From Paragordius varius (taxonomy: Eukaryota; Nematomorpha): 64,000 nucleotides of DNA. Each line of letters starts with the position of its first letter. Positions within the stretch are counted from its first letter, which is position 1. This document shows positions 1-9,569 of this stretch, piece by piece. The notes beneath the pieces are model-generated. The model was not told the origin of the DNA, made no database searches, and worked only from the letters and a program-made list of their open reading frames with translations. A program made the position numbers and the translations under genes. The stretch lies in assembly GCA_964247055.1 (NCBI GenBank), contig OZ176055.1, positions 744,001-808,000 of the forward strand, in the 5' to 3' direction.

Positions 1-628
1 AATGGTATATTAATAGTTTTGTCAAATTTTTTTAAAAATGAATTTTTTATTAAGATTTATTCTTTTAGTTGATAAATATATAGAAATCAAACGCCAAACT
101 GAAATAATTGTAAATCCATTATTGTATGACTAATAGATGATTAGAAAAGATAGAAGATGTGTGTTAAAAAATCTAAGCTTAAAAAATGAAATTTTACGAA
201 TTATATGTTGGAATTAAAAAAAATATTTTTTTGAAAAAGACAAAAACCATATTTCCATTTAATAAAGTCTAGTTTTAATAAAATTATTGTTTTCGATTTT
301 TGAAAGGGTGATAGAGATGTAAATGTTAAAAAATCAAAGTTTTGCAAAGTATGGTTGCCTTAAAAAAATAATTATCCTTAACTTTTTTCCGTTGGATTAA
401 ATAATTTTATTCTATAATTATACATATTGAAAGTATTAGAAGATTTAAAATTGAACATTATAAACATAATAAATACCCTGCGGCCTTGTGGAATTATAAT
501 ATCTGTCAAATTTTTTTTAACAACGTTGATGATTGAAAGTATCATATAGCCATCTAAAGGCTCAGTCAATCCGAACGAATACTAAATGCAGAAGGATAAT
601 ATTTAGGTAGAAGGTAAAAAAATTTATA
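1..628. other. Non-coding, no gene seen
   Basis: AT-rich sequence with no open frame that looks coding and no recognisable repeat end. It is taken as intergenic or ancient, decayed repeat DNA. Confidence 0.4.
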
Positions 629-950
629 AGGGTGCCTAACACGCGAACCGCATACCGCGCTGCAATATATTATCCGTGGCCCGCATTAAATTTTGAAATT
701 TATAATTTGGAAATATGCTCAAAATATCTCATTGTAATTATCATTTCTTAAACAAAGTTTCTGAAATCTATATAATTGACAAGTAACTAGAAAAAAATTG
801 TTATATTATGCGTCCATTTTACAGTCTTATGTTTGAAATCTAATAAAATCATATATTAATGGCCATTTTTTTGATCGAGGCCCGTCGGATTGTTTGAGTT
901 GAAACTGCGGCCCGCGAAGCCATTTATGTTGGATACCCTTAACTTACAGT
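629..950. repeat. hAT-like non-autonomous element
   Basis: Imperfect inverted ends (GGGTGCCTAACA at the left, TGTTGGATACCC at the right) enclose unusually GC-rich subterminal patches such as GCGGCCCGCGAAGCC. This style of end (GGGT..CCAAC followed by CGGCCCGCG) is typical of hAT-superfamily MITEs. It has no coding capacity and I could not identify an 8-bp target duplication, so the family call is an inference. Confidence 0.4.
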
Positions 951-1094
951 GAATATCAAAAATTATTAGGAGAATACATGAAAAAAAAGATCCTATTTTT
1001 TTAAAATACCATGGATTTTTAATGTTTCGTTTTGGGTTTTACAAATGCAGTAGCGAGAGCTATTATTAGCCATTACGTAATTTTAATTGGCTAT

Positions 1095-1317
1095 ATACAT
1101 AAAAGTTGTACGGACAAAACTTAAAAATATATAGATAAATATTTTTTTATGACATTCATACATTTTAAATCATGATATTACTTATAACTTACTGTTTGAA
1201 ATCGCAAAGTATGTTGGGGATAAATTATCGTTTTAAAAAGTACGTTGTCTTTTGAGAAAAAAATATTTGTCCTTATATTTTTACCTTTTGTCCGTATAAT
1301 TTGGAATTTTTACTGTA
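1095..1317. repeat. MITE-2 copy (Tc1/mariner-like)
   Basis: A diverged copy. The left end carries GTACGGACAAAACTT and the right end CCTTTTGTCCGTATAATT followed by TTTTTACTGTA. The middle keeps the family segment with a run of A and TATTTGTCCTTATA. Confidence 0.6.
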
Positions 1318-1584
1318 ATTTAAATATCTGCTGGTATGTATTAGATTTACATTTTTTAAGTTGCATTTAAATTACTGTTAACATAATATTACGTTGCGAA
1401 AAACGTGTACTCTACCAACAGACATGTTACTTTAATCCCTTTTTAGTCAATTAATTTACCGAGATGGCCATTTTTCGTTCTGTATAATTAACTGATTCTA
1501 CAATTGTAAAATATAGAGGTTTTGGTATAATTAGACTAAAAAATAAAAAAAATTACAAAAAACATTAGTTACTTTTTTATGTTT

Positions 1585-1746
1585 TACGGTATGCATTTTA
1601 ATGGTTGCTTATTTGTTACTATAGTAGAACAGTTTTCAAGATATAGTCTATCGAAAAAAAGAAAGAAAAAGATTGTTTTTCAATATTTTGTTGTTTTTTT
1701 CCATACACTACTGTTTTCCAAATTCCCCAATTAAAATGCATACTGT
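1585..1746. repeat. MITE-3 copy (162 bp)
   Basis: Inverted ends GGTATGCATTTTAATGG and TTAAAATGCATACTGT enclose a purine-rich centre (GAAAAAAAGAAAG) and CCATACACTACTG. The same ends occur in three other short copies here and at both ends of the giant palindrome 2729-9286. Confidence 0.7.
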
Positions 1747-1779
1747 GCCTTACTAATTTTAGTTTTTACTGTGAAGTAC

Positions 1780-1791
1780 ACCCCCCCCCCC
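1780..1791. repeat. Poly-C tract
   Basis: An uninterrupted run of about 12 C in a genome segment that is otherwise strongly AT-rich. A second one lies near 50,698. Confidence 0.8.
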
Positions 1792-2142
1792 AACATAATA
1801 TATAAATAATCATCATAGTAAATACGTTTGCTAAAATTTTGAATGCAATCGGATTCTCATGTATTCCTTCAATGTCCTTTCGCTTAAAAAATGACGCATC
1901 CATGCCGGTCCGATTTTTTTGCTCAATAATAGCTTTGACATCACTCACATAAATAATATGTGCTCCAAAAATTTGGGACATATATAAGGGCACATTCCTG
2001 AACAAAAAAATGTGGATATTAAATTATTTATATTTATTGGTAAAATAATTTTATATTTTCGCTTAAAGAGTTTAAATTACAGTTGATGGTTTTTAGAATA
2101 CAGTAATTAACTTTAAACAGTTGGTAAATAAGGAGGCCGTTT

Positions 2143-2366
2143 CACAGTAAAAATTGATATTATAAAGACAAAAGGTAAAAACTAATGACATATATTTTTT
2201 TCTCCCCAAATGATCCTTGATTTTTTTCTACATAAACCAAATGATAACAATTATAAAAATACATAATTTAGAGTGTACTACTTTCAATAGTAGTTTGTCT
2301 ATTCAAAAAAAGTATTTGTCTTTCAATTTTACCTTTTCAAAATTACATTTCTTTTACTGATACAGT
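2143..2366. repeat. MITE-2 copy, diverged
   Basis: Begins CAGTAAAAATTGATATTAT and carries the family AAAGACAAAAGGTAAAA segment; the right half has TATTTGTCTTTCAATTTTACC and ends near CTGATACAGTAAAAATT. It is strongly degenerate. Confidence 0.5.
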
Positions 2367-2601
2367 AAAAATTATTAAGGCTCCTTTTTAATTTTTTATT
2401 AAAACTTTATTATTTTACTAAAATTATTCATTACACAAAACTCAAATCTTTTGATTGCATCTGTAAACTGTTTAAGAAAAAAATTATACCGAATAAATTC
2501 CAATTTAGAGTCAGTGTTGATGATAATATTAGAGTAGCCTTGTTGAGCCCACATACAAAAATCCGAACTGGGATGCAAATATACAGCTAGAAATATACAG
2601 G

Positions 2602-2728
2602 TAAAATTGAAATTTTACAGCGAAAACGTGAAAATATAAAGACAAATTTTTTTTCGAAATACAAACCCATACTTTTTAAAATCTTAATTTTCCCTATATA
2701 AACTAATCAATGAAAATTGTAAAATATA
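2602..2728. repeat. Left half of a MITE-2 copy
   Basis: The left half of the family consensus is readable (ACAGGTAAAATTGAAATT, then AATATAAAGACAAA, then CCATACTTTTTAAAA). It is cut at the left end of the giant palindrome. A short remnant of the opposite end (ATTTCAATTTTTATTATA) follows the palindrome at about 9287, so the palindrome inserted into this copy. Confidence 0.6.
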
Positions 2729-3069
2729 TACAGTATGCATTTTATTGTTTGTTAATTTTATTGCCAGTCAAATAACATAAATGGTTTATCAAATGCCTAA
2801 AATACTGCTCCACAAAATTATTTCGTACTGCACATATGAAAGAGGATTAACGTGAGAATTAACATAGAAGTTGATGGATATTTAGTAATGTTAAATTTTT
2901 AGAATATTTATGTTAATATTAAAAATATTGTCATTACTTATTTAGATTCGGAATTTTGTGGGTTTTTTCCTTAGTAAATTAATAAATTGTAAAATAGTAT
3001 AATAAAATTATTTATGTTAATTATTCCTAATTAATTTAATAATTAATAATTTTTAACATGATAAATACC

Positions 3070-3077
3070 TGTATTAA
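3070..3077. repeat. 8-bp target duplication of the hAT (left)
   Basis: TGTATTAA directly precedes the hAT terminus TAAGGTGACCAG and recurs exactly after the other terminus at 5947-5954. An 8-bp duplication is the hAT signature. Confidence 0.9.
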
Positions 3078-5946
3078 TAAGGTGACCAGATTTTTTGAAG
3101 GAAAAAGCGGGACAAATCTGAGAAGGGGGGAGGGTCATTGGGGGGTACAACCAAAAATTTTTATACAAAAAATTTATTGTAATATTTATTTATTTTTAAC
3201 ACAAATACATTATAAATATAAAAAAAATTTGTACCTTACAGGTTGTTTGTACCTTATTCAATAAATTTACATCGCACGAACAAAGGGTGAAGTGATTGTA
3301 ATATTCTAGAAAAAAATAATAAAGACGAAATCATCACAAAGTGCGATGGGTGATGCAAGAAGCGGCACAAAAAATATTTTTAACAATTTAGCGAATAATC
3401 TTAATCAAAACATTATTGGCAGATACACAACGCTATTCAAACAGCTACTGATTTGTTACCCCTGGATGTGGAAAATATAGATTTTAAAATGCTTGGATAT
3501 TGTAGAACTGTTGGTTAGCTCTTTTGCCAGCGATTGAAATATTTATAAAAATGTGATCTCCTAGAATCCTATTTTTTATCACAGGACAAAGGTTAAAATT
3601 CCAAGTCAAAAAAGGTTAGAAAATAATTTTATACCATTACCTAATCGCAATATTATAAAGCATCCAGGAAAACAAGGCTCAATGAATAGCCAGAATATAA
3701 AAATGTTTATACAAACAGAAACGATTATTTGGAAGACACGGTGCACAATGACACTATTTTATGAAGTCTCAATTAAATAAATATATTGAATGAGAACTTA
3801 TATTATGGACAACAGGAAAAAATACGTAGGATAGAAATGGTTATAATCATTTTTAAAAAAATTATGTTCCATATAATAATATTTTAATTGTAGAATTCGC
3901 ATTATCTTTACCTGAACCACTGCTATTGAACGCGTTTTTCCACAGTAAATTAAGTAAGGACACGGAATCAAATTTAAATGTTGAATAAAAGCCATTTTAT
4001 GTGTTCAAATATAATTTGACAAATTATGAAGACTTATACAATATTTTAAGTAATTTTGTTTATTTTTTAACGCAAAAACTTTAAAGAAATTATTTTATTC
4101 TTTGGTATATTTTTTGTTTGAGTGAATGCGTTTTAGCAGATTGTCATCATTTTTCAAAATATTGTAGAAGTCTTCACAAGAATTTGTCAAATTATATTTG
4201 TCAGATAAAACGGCCTTTAAAGTTTCAACATTTAAATTTGATTTTTCCATGTCCACACCGGATTTACTGTGGAAAAAACGTGCTCAGCAGCAGCGTTGGT
4301 TCTAGGTAAAGATAGTGCGGATTCCACAATTTTTAAAATATTATTGTATGTAATATAGTGGGCTTCAAAATGATGAAATTTTTCCAACCATTTCTTTTCT
4401 ACTGTATATTTTTATTTTGTCCATAATTTAAGTTTTTCATATTAATATATCTTTTAACTAATGATTCTTCAGAAAAAAGATCATTTTCTGAAAGATTACT
4501 TTTTGAGAATTTTTGGGAACAGATATAATCAAATGATTTTTAAACATCGCACCAATTAAATTCTGATTATAATGTTATCCAATGAAATGATTAATTTCAT
4601 TGAATTGTGTCGTCCAGTCTTCCAAATAATCTTTACAGTTTGTATAAAACATTTTAATATGGTACAGGATATCTTGGCGATTTATTAAGCCTTGTTTTTC
4701 TAAATTATTTATTATATTGCGGATGATTAATGGTAGAAAATTATTTTCTAACCGTTCTTGACATTGGAATTTTAGGTTACTAATTACATTGGCTACTTCG
4801 ATTGCCGAAATTTTGTCTTCTATAAATTTAATAACATTTTGAAAGGAGAAGCTTGATTATATAAGAATTCTAACCATATTTTTGAAGAATCACTTTCAAA
4901 AATTTTTAAAGTTGTAGGACATTTGTCCTGTGATAAAAAAATGATTTTAAAGGACATACATTTTTAAAATTCTTTCGTTAGCTGGCAGAAGAGCTAACCA
5001 ACGAGTTTTACAAAATCCAAACATTTTGTAATATTGAACTTCTGCATTTCACATAATTCCTTAAGAGCAACGCGTACCGTGTATATATAAAAATAGGGAT
5101 ATATTTTAACAATTACATTTTTTACATCTAGGGGTAACAAATCAGCAGCCGTTTGAATAGCGTTGTGTATTATATGCGCTGCACACCCGACGCCAATAAT
5201 GTTTTGATTAAGATATGTTAATTTATGAAAAATATTTTTTGTTCCCCTCCTTGCTTTTCCACCAGAGTTCGTATTGATGTTGTCAGCGCAATATGCGATA
5301 ATTTTGCTATATCCAAATATTTCTTTATGTTTCTGTGTTTACATATGCTTTGTAATATCATGCTTGCCGCCATGTTCTAGGGTGAATTCCCCCTCGCATA
5401 AAAAACATTTAACAAATGATTTATTCTTCGTTTTGATAAAAGGAAATTCTTTCATTAATTTATCGTTGAATTTACAACCTCTTTTTATGCTGATATTTTA
5501 AACTACTATTAGTATAATAAATATTATATTACCTTAATTTTCTGGAATAAACGTGTAAGGTACCGATTTGTGATATTAATTTGTCCTTTAAGCTACCGAT
5601 TTGTGGTTTTAATTTGTCTTTTAATCTAGAGATTTGTGGTATTAACTTGGCTTTTTGATAATGATGACAGTAGTAATAGGAAGCAAAGTGTATAATCATA
5701 TGATATAAATTCGAAAAAAAATAAATATTTTTAATTTAAAAATAAAAAATTTTAATTTAAAATTGAATAATTTAAAATATATTTTATGATAAAAAATTTA
5801 AACGGATTAAAAAAATTTATTTGTATTAAAAAAAATTTTTTTAGATAATCATGAAAAAGCGGGACATTTTAAAAACGAGCGGGACGCGGGACAAAAAGTG
5901 AAAAAGCGGGACTGTCCCGCCAAAAGCGGGACGTCTGGTCACCTTA
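3078..5946 (-). mobile_element. hAT-superfamily DNA transposon, degenerate
   Basis: A 2,869-bp element with perfect 12-bp ends TAAGGTGACCAG / CTGGTCACCTTA, subterminal AAAAGCGGGAC repeats, and an exact 8-bp target duplication. The minus strand keeps transposase fragments: GVGCAAHIIHNAIQTAADL and YTVRVALKELCE (about 5,040-5,200), KTRWLALLPANERI (about 4,975) in a different frame, and NPVWTWKNQ (about 4,250). These belong to the C-terminal catalytic and dimerisation part of hAT transposases. The frame is broken by stops and shifts, so it is not active by itself. Segments at about 3,390-3,600 and 3,880-3,995 are inverted copies of about 5,000-5,220 and 4,205-4,320, so the element contains a partial inverted copy of itself. 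Confidence 0.88.
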
Positions 5947-5954
5947 TGTATTAA
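5947..5954. repeat. 8-bp target duplication of the hAT (right)
   Basis: TGTATTAA, identical to 3070-3077. Confidence 0.9.
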
Positions 5955-6159
5955 TCAAAATTGGTATAATTATTTTTTATTGTTGTTATTACTAATAAAA
6001 ACACAGGTAGATATGTATCGGTTTGAATTTAAGTAGATTTTAGATTGTTTTTATATTTTAGTTGCATTGTTAAAATATATTTTTTAAATATTTTGACATA
6101 TTAATTATATATAAATATATTTGGGTTTAACACTTGGATACAAAACATCCATTTTAGTC

Positions 6160-6633
6160 CTTCGATTCGAATTGGGGTAGTTGGATACCCCAGAAAATTA
6201 AATAATTCAAAAAATAGGGAATGAATTGAAACCATGGCAAAATTTGCACATGAACTGAAATATATAAATTTCATTTTAAAAATATTATTACTTATTTTTA
6301 GAAGCCTCAGGGTAAAAAATAGTCAATATGACATGTGTGCATACTAAAAAAATATAACAAAACCACATGTTAGATGTATAAATAATTAGCTTTCATTTTA
6401 GCTTGAAAAATCAAATAAACACGATATTTTGCAAAAATGTTGTTAAATAAAAATGGCGTCGAAGTGTTTGATATGCTTTCAAAACCAAATTTTATTTAGA
6501 TATTTCGACTTATTTATATAATTTTTATTAAAATAGAAGCATAAATTTATGTGACAGTTTCGTGCAGTAGTTTTATTAAAAATTTCAATTTAATATAGCC
6601 TGGGGTATTTAGATACGCCAATTCGAATCGAAG
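6160..6633. repeat. Inverted-repeat element (CTTCGATTCGAATTGG ends)
   Basis: About 474 bp with 35-bp inverted ends, left CTTCGATTCGAATTGGGGTA and right GCCAATTCGAATCGAAG, each continuing into ATACCCCAG or its complement. It has no coding frame. It interrupts the left arm of the giant palindrome, because the mirror position in the right arm lacks it. Confidence 0.7.
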
Positions 6634-6844
6634 TATTACGAAAATTTATGTAGATTTTAAATTCTTTTGTTTTTTATGTTGTACATTTTTAATTATTAAT
6701 AATTTTTTAGTATTTAAGACATTTTAAGAAATAGGGTTAAGAATTTCCGTTTTAATAAATTTAGTCATATTTCAATTTTTGGTTTTTTTATTTAACATTG
6801 TTAATTGTGATTAATTACTACATATTTTGGACATTTTACTATAT

Positions 6845-7360
6845 ACAGGTAAAAATTGCGGTTTTTAATAATATTTAACAAAATTTTAATTTAGGTATTT
6901 TTTTAACACTGATAATTGTAATTAACTACATATTTTGGACATTTTAATAAATACAGGTAAAAATTGCGGTTCTTATATCATTTTTTATTTTTTCGTTCAA
7001 CCTTGATAATAATTATTAATTACTATATATTTTTAATACATTGATATATACAGGTAAAAATTATTATAGTCAGCGGCATTTAAAATTATTAGGAAAATAA
7101 TTTTTTTTGTTTTGATAACTATAAATATTTAATATGGTAGCATATCTATGCACACAGGTAAAAATGCATGTTGTGGTTTTATGTTTGACATTTTATAATC
7201 CAACTATGTATATTTTAACAACCGCCTTATATCACCAATCTAAAAATTTAGAGATTGCAAAAATTTATCAAAATTTGCGTTTATTACAAATGTATAATTA
7301 AAAAATATATATGAGGAATTACATATTGATATGAGAACAGGTAAATTTGATAATTCTAAT
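6845..7360. repeat. Tandem ~105-bp repeats in the left palindrome arm
   Basis: Units begin ACAGGTAAAAATTGCGG and pass through ATTGTAATTA and TATTTTGGACATTTT. Starts lie near 6845, 6954, 7051 and 7157, with a shorter ACAGGTAAATTTG near 7335. Mirror copies occur in the right arm. Confidence 0.65.
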
Positions 7361-8219
7361 ATTAATATACGATGTGGTGTGCATTCATGGTGCATAACTT
7401 AGAATAAGGAATTATCATAGAATGCCAAAAAATTACTAGGAAAAAAGATCCTAAAATTTACAATCATTTTCTGGGAAGATCAGCTAAAATATAAATAGAT
7501 AGCGTATTTGATAAAAATTTAATAATATATATAAGACTTAAAAGTTTTTTGATTATAATTTTGGGGGCTAAAACATCCAAAGTTTGAAAGGCCATTAAAT
7601 AGATTAATCTCCACTTTTATCATTTGTACTAAAGTTGCAATAAATATTTTCTTTATGAATAAAAAAAATTTAAAAATGATATTTTAAATGTGTTTCTGCG
7701 TTTTCCTTCTAACCGAATTTTTAAAAAATTCGAGGGAAGCTATATGCATTCACCAATGCGAAACAATTTTTTTTCAAGAGCTTTGAATACAACAACATTT
7801 TAAAAACTAATAAGCCTTTGGTGAAGGGAATACTTTTTCTTATGTTTTAGATTAGGCTGGTAGAACGAAAATGCAGATAATATCATTTTTAAATTTTTTT
7901 ATAAAGAAAATTTTTTTGCAACTTTAGTAGAAATGTTAAAAATGCATGTTAATCTAATTTAGTGTCCTTTCAATCTTTGGATGTTTTAGCCCTAATATAT
8001 TGATTAAAAAACTTTTATAATCCAGGTATAACTTTTTAATATTTTAATTAAATACGTTTCTGTCTATTTATATTTTAGCTGCCCAGAAAATGATGGTGAT
8101 TGTAATTTTTAGGACTATCTTGATTTCCTAGTGTTTGATATCTTGTGATAATTCTTAATTCTAAGTTATGATCACCATGACGCACACTGCATCCTATATT
8201 AATATTAGATTTATCAAAT

Positions 8220-8890
8220 TTACCTGCTATAATATTAATATGTTAATTTCACTTATAAGAGAGCATCCAAAATAGAATTTTATACATGAAAAATTATAAA
8301 TATTTTTGTGTAATTTTACATTTATAATATACGCAAATTCAAATAAATATATTTTGATCTTATTTTGCATCTTTAAATTTTATATTGGTGTCATAAGGCA
8401 TAAAATATACATAGTAGGATATTGATAAATAAAATGACAAACATAAAACTACAATATGTTTATATCTGTATGCATAGATATGCTAACTCTATTTAATTTA
8501 TAATTATCAATGTAAAACAAAAAAAATAATTTTACTAAAATTTATAAAACCGCAATTTTCACTTGTATTTATTGAAATGTCCAAAATATGTAGTAGTAAT
8601 TACAATTAACAATGTTAAATAAAAATAACAAAAAAAATTAATAATTTTACAATGCAATTTTTACCTGGATTATTAAAATGTCCAAAATATGTAGTAAATA
8701 ATTACAATTTGTTAAATAAAAATAAAATTAAAAATTTTTTAATAAAAACCGAAATACCAGTATTTATTAAAATATCCAAGATATCTAGTAAGTAATTACA
8801 ATTAACAATATTAAATAAAACAAGAAAAATTTGACATTAATCAAAAATCGCAATACCTCAAATTATAAAATGTCCAAGTACTTAAAATTT
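8220..8890. repeat. Mirror tandem repeats in the right palindrome arm
   Basis: Reverse-complement counterparts of the left-arm units: CCGCAATTTTCACTTGTA near 8550, TGCAATTTTTACCTGGAT near 8655, and AAATGTCCAAAATATGTAG repeated between 8578 and 8700. The shared unit structure shows the tandem array existed before or during formation of the palindrome. Confidence 0.6.
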
Positions 8891-9286
8891 ATTAATAATC
8901 AACAATGTAACATATCAACATGAACTTTCTTAAACTCAATATTTTAATGTATATTTTAATACGTCAAAATATTTAAAAAATATAAAACAATCTAAAATCT
9001 ACTTAAAAAACCGATATATATTTTCCTGTGTATTTTTAATTAGGAATAACTAACATAAATATATGTAACCATAATATTTCAAATGTAACATAAACTATAA
9101 TACTCTCAAAATTTAACATTACAAAATATCCATCAAATTAAAGCCTATGTTAATTCTCAGGTTAATCCTCTTTCATATGTGTACTGCGAAATAATTTTGT
9201 GGAGTAGTATTTTACGCATTTGAGAAACATTTATGTTATTCAACTGGCAATAAAATTACTGAGCATACATTAAAATGCATACTGTA

Positions 9287-9569
9287 ATTTCAATTTTTAT
9301 TATATTTTTAAAGCAATAAAATTTCAATTTTTATTGTCCATAAATAGATAATGAAGAGTGTTTTTTTTGAATGTTGATTGAATAATGCGTGGATCGCCCG
9401 CCATAAAATAATTTTTATATAAAAGGAAAAACTAATTTTTTAATTTCCAATTTTTTCACATCATCAAAAGATTAAAATAATAGGAAAAATATTTAACTAG
9501 GCATATTTATAAATTACCTTTATCCATGAAAGTAAGATTGTTTTGATCTAAATCAATATAAAAATATAT
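9287..9569. other. Non-coding spacer
   Basis: Contains the MITE-2 end remnant (to about 9310) and otherwise AT-rich sequence. It would be the 3' flank of the minus-strand gene at 9570-12262; I see no convincing poly(A) signal. Confidence 0.4.

Larger units (their letters stand above)
2729..9286. mobile_element. Giant palindromic TA-flanked element (foldback-like)
   Basis: The ends are TA-CAGTATGCATTTTATTG at 2729 and AATGCATACTG-TA at 9286, matching MITE-3. Read from the two ends inward, the arms are reverse complements nearly to the centre near 7.8 kb. For example 2745-3060 mirrors about 8950-9270, and 6800-7680 mirrors about 7860-8740. The left arm is interrupted by a hAT (3078-5946) and by a small element (about 6160-6633); without these the element is about 3.2 kb with arms of about 1.4-1.7 kb. 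No coding frame is present. Its TA target and ends suggest a Tc1/mariner-type non-autonomous element; such an extreme arm length is foldback-like. Confidence 0.75.
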
